DNA from: Acidobacteriota bacterium
GTDB lineage: Bacteria > Acidobacteriota > Vicinamibacteria > Vicinamibacterales > UBA8438
Direction of reading: 5' to 3'
Assembly (NCBI GenBank): GCA_009861545.1
Contig: VXME01000146.1
Span: forward strand, 1 to 57,125
Length of the DNA: 57,125 nucleotides
Shown here: piece after piece, positions 35,614-45,583 of the stretch
Layout: each line of letters begins with the position of its first letter
How positions within the stretch are numbered: the first letter of the stretch is position 1
The notes under the pieces: generated by a model
What the model was told of the DNA's origin: nothing
Seen by the model: only the letters and a program-made list of their open reading frames with translations
Databases searched by the model: none
Program-made: the position numbers and the translations under genes

Positions 35614-36165
35614 ATGCGCATCATCGGCGGGGAGCTGAAGGGGCGTCGCCTGCCGTCTCCGACCTGGTCCGGCCTGCGACCGACGTCGGACCGGTTGCGT
35701 GAGACCCTGTTCAACATCCTCGCAGGCGACGTCGCCGGCGCGCTGGTCCTGGACGGCTGCGCGGGAACCGGCGCGCTCGGGTTGGAAGCACTCAGCCGCG
35801 GCGCCGCCGGCGTCACGTTCGTCGACCGCGACGCGCGGGCCGTCGCGCTGATCGAAACCAATCTGGAACGCTGCGGCGTCGCCGCCCGGAGCCGGGTGGT
35901 GCGCGGCACGCTGCCAGGCGCGCTGGAGAGGCTGGACGCCGCCATCACCTTCGATCTGGTGCTGCTGGATCCGCCGTACGAGTATGATGACCGCGCGATA
36001 GGTGCCATACTGTCCGCTGCCGGCCGGCACACCGCCGCCGGCGGTCAGGTAGTCGTGGAGCGGACGCGGCGGGCCGGGAGGGTGACCGTGGAACCGTTGC
36101 GGCATACGCGTCGGGTGCGGGCCGGCGACAGCGTCCTCGATTTCCATGTCAGAGCCAAGGAGTAG
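35614..36165 (+). CDS. rsmD: 16S rRNA (guanine966-N2)-methyltransferase
   Basis: This 183-residue class I methyltransferase shows the RsmD pattern. The N-terminus is MRIIGGELKGRRL, with RPTSDRLRETLFNIL, SAM loop LDGCAGTGALGLEALSRGA, FVDRD and the catalytic LLDPPYEY. It methylates G966 of 16S rRNA. It starts 6 bases after recG. Its last 20 bases overlap the start of coaD in another frame, the pairing of rsmD and coaD being common in many bacteria. Confidence 0.93.
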   Translation: MRIIGGELKGRRLPSPTWSGLRPTSDRLRETLFNILAGDVAGALVLDGCAGTGALGLEALSRGAAGVTFVDRDARAVALIETNLERCGVAARSRVVRGTLPGALERLDAAITFDLVLLDPPYEYDDRAIGAILSAAGRHTAAGGQVVVERTRRAGRVTVEPLRHTRRVRAGDSVLDFHVRAKE

Positions 36166-36661
36166 GCTGGCCGTCTATCCGGGGTCGTTCGACCCGTTGA
36201 CCAACGGCCACGTCGACATCATCCGTCGCGGCGCGCTGCTGTTCGACCGGATCGTCATCGCGATCCTGGTCAACATGGACAAGTCCCCGCTGTTCTCGGT
36301 GGAGGAGCGGGTCGAGATCGCGCGCCAGGTGTTCCGGCAGGATGCCAACGTCGAGGTGGAGGTGTTCAACGGCCTGCTCGTGCACTATGCGGAGCGCCGC
36401 GGGGCGGACGTGATCGTTCGCGGGCTGCGGGCGATCTCCGACTTTGAATTCGAGATGCAGATGGCGCTCATGAACCGGCGGCTCAGCCAGTCGATAGAAA
36501 CGGTCTTCATGATGCCGGACGAGAGGTACACCTATCTCAGCTCCCGACTCGCCAAGGAAGTCTTCGCCCTGGGGGGCTCGTTGGACGGACTGGTGCCGGA
36601 AGTGGTGGAGACGCGCCTCCGCCAGAAGGCCGGCGCGCGCGCCCCGGGCCTGAACGTCTGA
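36146..36661 (+). CDS. coaD: phosphopantetheine adenylyltransferase
   Basis: This 171-residue enzyme makes dephospho-CoA, the fourth step of CoA synthesis from pantothenate. The nucleotidyltransferase motif YPGSFDPLTNGHVDII lies at the N-terminus. VRGLRAISDFEFEMQMALMN and the C-terminal YLSSRLAKEVFALGGS (ISSS-type signature) follow. ATG 36146 lies inside the end of rsmD, a 20-base overlap. It ends 28 bases before the end of the opposing glycosyltransferase gene. Confidence 0.95.
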   Translation: MSEPRSRLAVYPGSFDPLTNGHVDIIRRGALLFDRIVIAILVNMDKSPLFSVEERVEIARQVFRQDANVEVEVFNGLLVHYAERRGADVIVRGLRAISDFEFEMQMALMNRRLSQSIETVFMMPDERYTYLSSRLAKEVFALGGSLDGLVPEVVETRLRQKAGARAPGLNV

Positions 36662-36689
36662 CTCGTGGCCCGATAATCCGCACCGTTTC

Positions 36690-38396
36690 CTACGGCGCAG
36701 ACTCCTGGCGGTTGGCGACCAGCACCACACGCTGCAGGTAGCGTTGCGGGTCGGGGTCGAGCAGGGTGCGCAGGTTGAGGTTGCCGGTGTTCAGATAGCG
36801 CACCTCTCCCAGGCGCTGCAGCCGCAGGCCGTCCTGTCGGAGCCGCGCGGCATCCTCTGCCCGCAGCACGCACAGCACCCGCCCGGGTGAACGCAGGAAA
36901 TCGTACGCCGCCGGCAGCACGGGCAGCTCCACGTGCGCCGTGCGCATGTAGTACACGAGGTTGCGGTCGAACACCCGGTGGCGCCCGTAGGGCTCGCCGG
37001 CGTTGCGCTCGACCGCGAGCATGGCGGCCATGCGCTCGACGGGGGACGGACCGGGGGACGCCAGCACGACCAGGTGCGCCCCGACGGCCATGACCACCGC
37101 GGCGGCGGCGACGAGCGTCGGAATCACCCCGGCCCGCGCCGTTGCGTCCGGCCCCTGCCGCCACGCGCCCACCGAGAACGCGGCAACGGCCCCGCCGGCC
37201 AGGAAGACCGCGAGCGCCACGCTCAGGGTGGCCGGTTCGTTCCATTCGACCAGAAGCGGCCGGGCGCGGTACACGAGCCCGCCGATGACCATGACCACGA
37301 CGCCCGTCGCGGCGCCGAGAGTTGCCAGAGCACGCCGCCTGGCGGGTGTCCCCTCCAGGGACCGCGTCACTGCGCGCGCGAGGAGGATGGCCAGGGGCGC
37401 CAGAAGCGGCAGGATGTAACGCGGCTGCTTGCCGACGGACAGCGTGTAGAAGGCCAGCGGCGCCGCCGCCCAGACCGCCAGCCGCAGCACGCGCTGGTCG
37501 AGGATCCGGCGGCGCCAGCTCTCTCGTGCCGCCGGCGCCCACAGAAGCATGAACGGGGACCACGGAAGCAGGCCGCCGGCGATTATGGGCAGGTAGTACC
37601 ACGCCGGCCGCGGCGCGTTGTAGCGATCCGAGGCGTAACGCTCGAGATTCTCGGCAAGGAAGAACCGCTCCAGATACCCGGCGCCGTGCTCGATCGCCAT
37701 CGCGGCGTACCAGGGCGCGGTCACGAGCAGAAAGAGCGCGGCGGCAAGCGCCAAGTCGATCCGCGTCGCCCGGGACGGCAGGCCGTGGCGCCGCCAGTCC
37801 AGTGCGGCGAGGGGTAGCACGACCAGTGCGGCGAGTGCCGGACCGACAGGGCCCTTCACGAGACACGCGGCGCCTGCGGCCAGCGCGGCCAGGAGCAGCC
37901 AGGCGCGGCGCGGGCGAGGTCCGGGCGACCCTGGCGGATCCTCGAGCAGGGCGACGAGCGCCGCCCAGACGGACAGCGTCACGAAGAAGGCGAGGGGCAG
38001 ATCGGGCAGCGCCTGACGGGCCATTGCGACGATGCCCGCGCTGGTCGCCCCGATGAGGCCGGCCAGCAGGGCGGTCGGCGCGTCGTACCAGCGCCGCGCG
38101 CAGGCGAAGGTGACCAGCACCAGGCCGACCCCGGCCAGCGCGGCGGGAAACCGCGCCGCGCCGGGGGAGGGTCCCGCCGCCACGTAGGTAACGGCAACCA
38201 GCCAGTAGTAGAGCACCGGCTTCTCGAAGCGCGGCTGGCCGTTGTAGTAGGGCGTGAGCCAGTCGCCCCGCTCGATCATCTCGCGGGCGCTCTCGGCGTA
38301 GAAGGCTTCGTCGGAGTCGGTCAGGGCCGGCCGCCCGAGCCCGACGAAGAACGTCAGGATGCAGACGCCGGCGAGAATCACCGCGTGGCGTGACAC
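36690..38396 (-). CDS. ArnT/PMT-type (GT39/GT83) membrane glycosyltransferase
   Basis: This 568-residue polytopic protein has about 11-12 hydrophobic helices. The first loop has DSDEAFYAESAREMIERGDWLTPYYNGQPRFEKPVLYYW, where the Asp-Glu pair is the expected catalytic and metal site. KGPVGP and QPRYILPLLAP are other family blocks. Such enzymes transfer a sugar from a polyprenyl-phosphate donor to lipid A, other lipids or proteins at the periplasmic face. GTG 38396 gives a start right before the first helix. Longer starts (for example ATG 38477) would overlap the divergent gene. Confidence 0.85.
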   Translation of the reverse strand: MSRHAVILAGVCILTFFVGLGRPALTDSDEAFYAESAREMIERGDWLTPYYNGQPRFEKPVLYYWLVAVTYVAAGPSPGAARFPAALAGVGLVLVTFACARRWYDAPTALLAGLIGATSAGIVAMARQALPDLPLAFFVTLSVWAALVALLEDPPGSPGPRPRRAWLLLAALAAGAACLVKGPVGPALAALVVLPLAALDWRRHGLPSRATRIDLALAAALFLLVTAPWYAAMAIEHGAGYLERFFLAENLERYASDRYNAPRPAWYYLPIIAGGLLPWSPFMLLWAPAARESWRRRILDQRVLRLAVWAAAPLAFYTLSVGKQPRYILPLLAPLAILLARAVTRSLEGTPARRRALATLGAATGVVVMVIGGLVYRARPLLVEWNEPATLSVALAVFLAGGAVAAFSVGAWRQGPDATARAGVIPTLVAAAAVVMAVGAHLVVLASPGPSPVERMAAMLAVERNAGEPYGRHRVFDRNLVYYMRTAHVELPVLPAAYDFLRSPGRVLCVLRAEDAARLRQDGLRLQRLGEVRYLNTGNLNLRTLLDPDPQRYLQRVVLVANRQESAP

Positions 38397-38475
38397 CGCG
38401 GCGGATTGTACATCCCGCCCGGTGCCGATCCGTGCCTGGGTTGCCGCGGCGCACGGGACCTGCGACACTGAAACC

Positions 38476-38853
38476 ATGCGGGTCGCAGTCATCGGCGCCT
38501 CCGAGGATCGCGCCAAGTTCGGGAACAAGGCGGTCCGGGCGCTCCGGCACGCCGGACACGAGGTGGTGCCGATCAATCCCCGTTGCGCCCGCGCCGCGCG
38601 CCGGATCGAAGGCTTGCCGGCGTACGGCTCGGTGGCCGACGTACCGGGTCCCCTGGACGTGGCGACGCTCTACGTCCACCCGGCGGTGGGCGAGGAGGTG
38701 CTGCCGGAGATCGCCGCCAAGGGGATTGCCGAGCTCTGGGTGAACCCGGGCGCCGAGAGCGACTCGCTGCTGGTGCGGGCAAGGGCTCTCGGGCTCGACA
38801 CCCGCCTGCAGTGCAGCATCCTGGCCGTCGACGAGTCGCCCGCGCTCTACTGA
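38476..38853 (+). CDS. CoA-binding domain protein (YccU type)
   Basis: This 125-residue single-domain protein has a Rossmann fold: MRVAVIGASEDRAKFGNKAVRAL at the start, then HEVVPINPR, LPAYGSVADVP, DVATLYVHP and ELWVNPGAES. It matches the small stand-alone CoA-binding family related to the N-terminus of succinyl-CoA synthetase. The function is unknown; binding of CoA-like nucleotides is the family expectation. It diverges from the glycosyltransferase gene, with an 79-base gap to the chosen GTG start of that gene. Confidence 0.85.
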   Translation: MRVAVIGASEDRAKFGNKAVRALRHAGHEVVPINPRCARAARRIEGLPAYGSVADVPGPLDVATLYVHPAVGEEVLPEIAAKGIAELWVNPGAESDSLLVRARALGLDTRLQCSILAVDESPALY

Positions 38854-38887
38854 CACAACGGGGGAGGGTGCCACGGCACCGCCGGGG

Positions 38888-38916
38888 TTGACAGCTTCCA
38901 GCCAGCTTTCTATGCT
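38888..38916 (+). promoter_or_regulatory. promoter upstream of rho
   Basis: A perfect TTGACA (38888-38893), a 17-base spacer and TATGCT (38911-38916; 4 of 6 matches) form a strong sigma-70-type promoter. Transcription would begin near 38923 and give rho a leader of about 270 bases. Confidence 0.7.
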
Positions 38917-39012
38917 ACTCCTCAGCACGGCGTTGAACGCATCCTCCAAGCCGACCGTTGCATCTCGTCGACGCGTGAGCATTCAGACGGCCCGGTGTTT
39001 CAGCAATCTGCC

Positions 39013-39160
39013 ATGAGAGCGTTGCGTCCGGTCGAGCCGGACGGGACGAGCCCGAGTCGGGACGCGACGAGAACGGATACCGGAAACCTGTGACCCTGCT
39101 CCGGGACGCGTCCCGGAGAACCGCCCCTCCCATCCTCAACCTGGCCGTCACGGCCCCGAC
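39013..39160 (+). promoter_or_regulatory. structured rho leader with hairpins, short frame and C-rich tract
   Basis: The 339-base gene-free stretch before rho is not empty. CGTCCGG (39025-39031) pairs with CCGGACG (39037-39043). A perfect 20-base palindrome, positions 39099-39118, can fold with an 8-bp stem. A C-rich, G-poor tract (CCGCCCCTCCCATCCTCAAC, 39121-39140) follows and resembles a Rho-binding site. A 26-codon frame (39013-39093) spans the first hairpin but lacks a Shine-Dalgarno. Rho autogenous control through its own leader is known in E. coli; this one is a candidate. Confidence 0.45.
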
Positions 39161-39192
39161 GTCAACCCGTAACCGAGAGTTCTAGCCAAGAC

Positions 39193-40550
<1,358 letters not shown>

Positions 40551-40554
<4 letters not shown>

Positions 40555-40760
40555 CGATGGCGACGATTCGAATTCGAGACAACGGTCCCTGCCTGGTCGA
40601 CGGCGACGACGTGCGGGTGGTGGACGCCGACGGCAACGAGTTTCCGATCACGCGCCGGCCGTTTACGCTGTGCCGCTGCGGACACTCCGGGAACAAGCCG
40701 TTCTGCGACGGTTCCCACAACCGGGAGGGCTTCGAGGCGGCTACCCGCGCGGGCGCGTGA
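40551..40760 (+). CDS. small CDGSH-type iron-sulfur protein
   Basis: This 69-residue protein ends with a CDGSH iron-sulfur motif: C-R-C-G-H, then [13 protein letters not shown], giving the three Cys and one His that hold a 2Fe-2S cluster. ATG 40551 overlaps the rho stop (ATGA); ATG 40557 is an alternative. Its 3' end overlaps the convergent clpB gene by 20 bases. CDGSH proteins handle redox or iron; the co-translation with rho is unusual, and no partner is evident. Confidence 0.85.
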
Positions 40761-43332
40761 ACGTCAGCCCGTCCGCGCCGTGGTCGACGACCACGGTATC
40801 GCCGTCCGCGAAGTCGCCCCGGAGCAGGTCCATCGCCAGCGGGTCGAGCACGCGGCGCTGGATCGTCCGGCGCAACGGCCGCGCCCCGTACGCGGGGTCG
40901 TATCCCTCGTCGATCAAGCAACGCAATGCGCCGTCGGTCGCCTCGATCGTGATCCGGCGCTCGGCCAGCCGCCGTCCGAGATGGGCGAGCTGGATGGCCG
41001 CGATGTCCGCCAGATGGCCCCGTGCGAGGGCGTGAAAGACGATGATCTCGTCGACGCGGTTGAGAAACTCGGGCCGGAAGTGCCGTCGCACCACGTCGTC
41101 GATCCGCCGCCGCGTATCCTCGTCCAGGTCGGAGCCGTCGGTGGCGCGGGCGGCGATGAACTCGCTGCCCAGGTTCGAGGTCATGATGACGACGACGTTC
41201 CGGAAATCGACCGTCCGCCCCTTGCCGTCGGTCAGGCGGCCGTCGTCCAGAAGCTGCAGCATGACGTTGAGCACGTCCGGGTGGGCCTTCTCGATCTCGT
41301 CGAACAGCACCACCGAGTAGGGACGCCGCCGCACGGCCTCGGTGAGCTGGCCCGCCTCGTCATGGCCGACGTAGCCGGGCGGGGCGCCGACCAGCCGCGA
41401 AATGGAGTGCTTCTCCTGATACTCCGACATGTCGATGCGCACCATGGACCGTTCGTCGTCGAAGAGGAACTCGGCCAGGGCCCGCGCAAGCTCCGTCTTT
41501 CCGACGCCGGTCGGCCCGAGGAAGATGAAGCTGCCGAGCGGGCGGTCCGGGTCCTGCAGGCCCGCGCGGGCGCGGCGTACCGCGTTGGATACCGCCGTGA
41601 CGGCGTCGTCCTGGCCGATCACGCGCTTCCGGAGCCGATCCTCCATCCGGACGAGCTTCTCGATCTCGCCCTCCACGAGCCGGCTGACCGGAATGTGCGT
41701 CCACTTGCTCACGACGGCGGCGATGTCCTGCTCGTCCACCTCTTCCTTCAACATGCGTGAGCCGGATGCGGCCGTGTCGCGGCGCCGCTGCAACTGCCGC
41801 TCGAGCTCCGGAAGCCGTCCGTACTGCAACTCGGACGCGCGGGCGTAGTTGCCCTCTCGCTGCGCCCGTTCCACTTCGTGCCGCAGGGTCTCGAGCTCGC
41901 CCTGGATGCCGCGCGCGCCCTGAATCTCCGCCTTTTCGTGCTCCCACTGCGTGCGCAGGCGATGGCGTTCCTCCTGCAGATCGGCCAGCTCCTTCTCCAG
42001 GCGCCCGAGGCGGCCGCGCGAGGCGTCGTCGGTCTCCTTGCGCAGCGCCTCGCGCTCGATCTCCAGTTGCATGATGCGGCGTTCGACCTCGTCGAGCTCC
42101 ACCGGCAGCGAGTCGATCTCGGTGCGCAGCTTCGAGGCCGCCTCGTCGATCAGGTCGATGGCCTTGTCCGGCAGAAAGCGGTCGCTGATGTAGCGGTTCG
42201 AGAGCACCGCGGCGGCGACCAGGGCGGCGTCCTTGAACTTCACCCCGTGGTGGATCTCGTACCGCTCGCGCAGGCCGCGCAGCACGCTGATGGTGTCCTC
42301 GACCGTCGGCTCGGCGACGAGCACGGGCTGGAAGCGACGCTCGAGCGCCGCGTCCTTCTCGATGTACTTGCGGTACTCGTCGAGGGTCGTCGCCCCGATG
42401 GTGTGCAGCTCGCCCCGGGCGAGCAGCGGCTTGAGCATGTTCGAGGCGTCGATCGCGCCCTCGGACGCGCCCGCGCCGACCACCGTGTGCAACTCGTCGA
42501 TGAAGAGCACGATGCGGCCGTCGGCGTCGGTGATCTCCTTGAGCACCGCCTTGAGGCGCTCCTCGAACTCGCCGCGGTACTTGGCGCCGGCGATGAGGGC
42601 CCCCATGTCGAGGGCGACCAGACGCTTGTCGTCGAGTCCCTCGGGCACGTCTCCGCGCACGATGCGCTGGGCCAGGCCTTCCACGATCGCGGTCTTGCCG
42701 ACGCCCGGCTCGCCGATGAGGACCGGGTTGTTCTTGGTCCGGCGCGAAAGCACCTGGATGACCCGCCGGATCTCCTCGTCCCGGCCGATGACGGGATCGA
42801 GCCTGGCGCCGCGGGCCAGCGCGGTCAGATCGCGGGCGTAGCGTTCGAGCGCCTGGTACTTCCCTTCGGGATGCTGGTCGGTCACCCGGTGGGAGCCGCG
42901 GACCGCGGTCAGCGCCTCGTAGAGCCGGTCCTTGCCGACCCCGTGCTCGGACAGCAGGCCGGCTGCCGGGGCGGCGCCCTGCTCGGTCGCCAGGGCCAGG
43001 AAGAGGTGCTCCGTGCTGACGTACTCGTCGGTCAGGCGCTCCGCCTCGCTGCTCGCGGTGGTCAGCACGCTGCGGAGGCCGGCGGAGGGCGCCGGGGGCG
43101 CGCCGCCGGTCGCCGCAGGCAGCCGATCCAGGCCGGCGCGGGCGGCGGCGGCCAGGGACGCCGGATCGACCGCCAGCTTCCGCAGCAGCGCGGGCACGAC
43201 GCCTTCATGCTGCTCGATCAGGGTCAGCAGCAGGTGCTCCGGCTCGATTTGCGGATGGCCCGCCCGCTCGGCGAGCTGCTGGGCCGCGACGACGGCCTCC
43301 TGGGCTTTTTCGGTCAATCGATTGATGTTCAT
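40741..43332 (-). CDS. clpB: ATP-dependent disaggregase ClpB
   Basis: This 863-residue Hsp100 chaperone dissolves aggregates with DnaK. The Clp N-domain (about 1-145) precedes AAA1, which has Walker [10 protein letters not shown] and [14 protein letters not shown]. The long middle coiled-coil (about 405-520: [37 protein letters not shown]) distinguishes ClpB from ClpA/C. AAA2 has [32 protein letters not shown] and the sensor [11 protein letters not shown]. It lies 43 bases downstream of hspR, so it is probably controlled by it. Confidence 0.96.
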   Translation of the reverse strand: MNINRLTEKAQEAVVAAQQLAERAGHPQIEPEHLLLTLIEQHEGVVPALLRKLAVDPASLAAAARAGLDRLPAATGGAPPAPSAGLRSVLTTASSEAERLTDEYVSTEHLFLALATEQGAAPAAGLLSEHGVGKDRLYEALTAVRGSHRVTDQHPEGKYQALERYARDLTALARGARLDPVIGRDEEIRRVIQVLSRRTKNNPVLIGEPGVGKTAIVEGLAQRIVRGDVPEGLDDKRLVALDMGALIAGAKYRGEFEERLKAVLKEITDADGRIVLFIDELHTVVGAGASEGAIDASNMLKPLLARGELHTIGATTLDEYRKYIEKDAALERRFQPVLVAEPTVEDTISVLRGLRERYEIHHGVKFKDAALVAAAVLSNRYISDRFLPDKAIDLIDEAASKLRTEIDSLPVELDEVERRIMQLEIEREALRKETDDASRGRLGRLEKELADLQEERHRLRTQWEHEKAEIQGARGIQGELETLRHEVERAQREGNYARASELQYGRLPELERQLQRRRDTAASGSRMLKEEVDEQDIAAVVSKWTHIPVSRLVEGEIEKLVRMEDRLRKRVIGQDDAVTAVSNAVRRARAGLQDPDRPLGSFIFLGPTGVGKTELARALAEFLFDDERSMVRIDMSEYQEKHSISRLVGAPPGYVGHDEAGQLTEAVRRRPYSVVLFDEIEKAHPDVLNVMLQLLDDGRLTDGKGRTVDFRNVVVIMTSNLGSEFIAARATDGSDLDEDTRRRIDDVVRRHFRPEFLNRVDEIIVFHALARGHLADIAAIQLAHLGRRLAERRITIEATDGALRCLIDEGYDPAYGARPLRRTIQRRVLDPLAMDLLRGDFADGDTVVVDHGADGLTFTRPRG

Positions 43333-43375
43333 GGCAATGGTCCTCGAGGCGTCGACCGCATGCGTCCTTCCGCGC

Positions 43376-43714
43376 TCACGGCAACCCGACCAGCTCGCTC
43401 AGATGCTGCAGCTCCCGCAGGAGGCGGCGATGCCCGCCGCGTCTGCTCAGCGCATCGCCGCCGGCGAGCGGCCGGAGCCGCTGCACCGCGTCGGCCACCG
43501 CGAGCAGATGCCGCACGCCGGCGAGATTGATCCCGCGCTCGTCGACCAGATGCTTGATGAAGCGCAGGCGCTCGATCTGTTCCGTCGAGTAGAGCCGCAT
43601 GCTGCCGACGGTGCGGTCGGGGCGCACCAGTCCCAGACGCTCGTACTTGCGGAGCGTCTGCGGATGCATGCCCAGCAGGCGCGAGGCGGTGCTGATGAAG
43701 AGGATTTCGCTCAT
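43376..43714 (-). CDS. hspR: MerR-family heat-shock repressor, HspR-like
   Basis: This 112-residue MerR-type regulator has a winged helix with [36 protein letters not shown], the HspR-type sequence, then a short dimer helix ([27 protein letters not shown]). HspR represses clpB and dnaK with DnaK as co-repressor in actinobacteria. Position immediately upstream of clpB on the same strand supports that role. The expected HAIR operator (CTTGAGT, N7, ACTCAAG) is not evident upstream. Confidence 0.85.
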   Translation of the reverse strand: MSEILFISTASRLLGMHPQTLRKYERLGLVRPDRTVGSMRLYSTEQIERLRFIKHLVDERGINLAGVRHLLAVADAVQRLRPLAGGDALSRRGGHRRLLRELQHLSELVGLP

Positions 43715-43732
43715 GATGCGTCGCCTCGACTA

Positions 43733-43755
43733 TATACATTGATATGAGACGTATA
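43733..43755. promoter_or_regulatory. AT-rich dyad upstream of hspR-clpB
   Basis: TATAC (43733-43737) and GTATA (43751-43755) form an inverted repeat with a 13-base spacer in a strikingly AT-rich island of otherwise GC-rich DNA. On the minus strand it contains TATATA, a possible -10 for hspR. It could be an operator for HspR, but it does not match the HAIR consensus. Confidence 0.35.
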
Positions 43756-43805
43756 AAGTTAGCGCGGTGTTCCGGCGCGCCGCGGCAGGCTGTCGCCGCG
43801 GGCTG

Positions 43806-45485
43806 CTACGGCGCCGCGCGCAACGCGAGGGAGATGCGGCGGGTCTCGCCGTCGCCGAGCGAGAAGGGCTCCGCGGCCGGTGCGATCCCGGCGAGATACT
43901 CCAGGTTCGTCCAGGCGCTCCGCGGGATGGCCTGCGCCGCGTAGGCGAGATAGCGGGACGGCGGCAGGCCGGAAATCTCGAACGCGCCCTCCTGGTTCGG
44001 GCGCGCGGAGCGTACGAAGCGGGAAGGAAAAACGCGGAGATTGATGTCTTCGGGAAAGATTACCACCGTGTAGTCCGTGGTGGCTCGCCCCAGGGCGTCG
44101 AGAGCGACGCCGGTCAGCGTGCTCGACCGGTCGGTCAGCAGAATCTGCAGCCCCGTCGTCGGCATCTGCCGGGAGAACACGATCGGCGTGTCGGTGATGT
44201 CCCGGCCGGCGAGCGCCACGGTGCGCAACCTCCAGCCTTGGGGCAGTCCGGCCAGCCGGACCAGTTGCGCTCCCGCCATGCCGCGAATCTCGAAGCTCCA
44301 GTCGTCGTTGACGTGGCCGATGCCGCGGCCTACCGGAAGCTGCAGGCCGCTGCCGCGCGGCATGGTGAACGGCTGGAGCGTATCCGGCGTGAAGTCCGGC
44401 GCAACCTGCGACTCGAAGAAGATCTGTCCGCGGGCCGAGGCGCCGGACGTCAGCGTCAACCAGACGCCGTCGACCCGCTCGCCGGAGACCGACACCTCGG
44501 CGGTGGCGAAGCGGGTGCGGCCGGGCTCCCCGGTCTCCGAGGCGTAGGCGATGTAGCGGCCGGGCGCTACCGTATCGATGACGAAGCGGCCGTCGGCCTC
44601 CAGGCGGCCGGAGGAGCGGCTGCCGGCCGCGCCGGACGTTCCGTCCCGAATCAGGCTGACCGAGGGCACGCCGGTCACCGGCCGGCCGTACTCGTCGACG
44701 ACGTGACCCGACACCGTGGCAGTCAACACCGTCGTGAGAGGAAAGTCGATGGTGGCTTCCTCCCCGGCGTCGACCTCGACGAGTTGCGCGGCCTCGATGC
44801 TCGTCGTCCCCGGGTAGAACGTCGGTGCGTACTCGCGCTCGCCGAGTCGACCCGAGAAAAACGTGAACGGCGACGCCTCGACATAGTAGGCGCCGGGCGG
44901 GAGACCGTAGACGCGGAACGTGCCGCGGTCGTCGGTGCGCATGCCGAATCCGCCGCCGGCCTGCTCGAGACGCCAGCCGCCGTCCCTGAACTCGTAGCGC
45001 AGGACCCGGACGCCCACGTTGACGGCGGGCTCCCCGAACGGCTCGAAGATGGCGCCGGTGATGACGGCACCGCGCGGCAGCACGAAGCTGACGTCGTCCA
45101 ACGCGTCTCCGGCGCGGACCTCGACGAGGGTGCCCCGCTCGAAGGCCCGCCGCTGGCCATAGCTGAGCGTCATGTAGGCCGGCTTGCTCGCCTGGATCGT
45201 GTAGAGCCCCGGCGGCACGAGCAGCTCGTAGCGGCCGCTCGCGTCCGTCGTCGCGTTGCCGCCGGGGGAGCCGGGACGCGGGAACGCCCTCACCCGGGCC
45301 CGCGTGAGCGGGGCGCCCGTGTCCGCCGCGATGACCTGCCCGCGAATCGCGACCCGTTCGGCCGCCGAACGGAGCACGCGATCGCGCGGCGGCTGCGCCT
45401 GCGGGGATGCAGCGTGGAGAATCCCCGCGGCCGCCGCGCACGCGAGCAACCGTGCGAACAAGCGCACGCAGTCTCGCGTGGACAT
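43806..45485 (-). CDS. exported protein with carboxypeptidase-regulatory-like domains
   Basis: This 559-residue protein has a signal peptide (about residues 8-27). Several prealbumin-like carboxypeptidase-regulatory domains follow: IRGQVIAADTGAPLTRARVRA, GRYELLVPPGLYTIQASKPAY, RGTFRVYGLPPGAYYVEASP, VSGHVVDEYGRPVTGV and GAFEISGLPPSRYLAYAAQ. The family is abundant in Acidobacteria, often as N-terminal parts of TonB receptors; here no receptor barrel follows. The function is unknown, likely surface or periplasmic. ATG 45485 was chosen for the signal peptide. Confidence 0.78.
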   Translation of the reverse strand: MSTRDCVRLFARLLACAAAAGILHAASPQAQPPRDRVLRSAAERVAIRGQVIAADTGAPLTRARVRAFPRPGSPGGNATTDASGRYELLVPPGLYTIQASKPAYMTLSYGQRRAFERGTLVEVRAGDALDDVSFVLPRGAVITGAIFEPFGEPAVNVGVRVLRYEFRDGGWRLEQAGGGFGMRTDDRGTFRVYGLPPGAYYVEASPFTFFSGRLGEREYAPTFYPGTTSIEAAQLVEVDAGEEATIDFPLTTVLTATVSGHVVDEYGRPVTGVPSVSLIRDGTSGAAGSRSSGRLEADGRFVIDTVAPGRYIAYASETGEPGRTRFATAEVSVSGERVDGVWLTLTSGASARGQIFFESQVAPDFTPDTLQPFTMPRGSGLQLPVGRGIGHVNDDWSFEIRGMAGAQLVRLAGLPQGWRLRTVALAGRDITDTPIVFSRQMPTTGLQILLTDRSSTLTGVALDALGRATTDYTVVIFPEDINLRVFPSRFVRSARPNQEGAFEISGLPPSRYLAYAAQAIPRSAWTNLEYLAGIAPAAEPFSLGDGETRRISLALRAAP

Positions 45486-45583
45486 GAGTGCACTAGATAC
45501 CACAGTCGAGCCGGATGCGGAACCGCCGGCGTGGCGGCGGCGGTTCCGCCTACACTGTAGCTGCAACGCATCAGGAGCATTCG

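Noticed and set aside
33577..36147. 856-codon minus-strand frame opposite recG and rsmD
   Set aside because: Antisense to genes with full motif sets; composition is that of a shadow frame.
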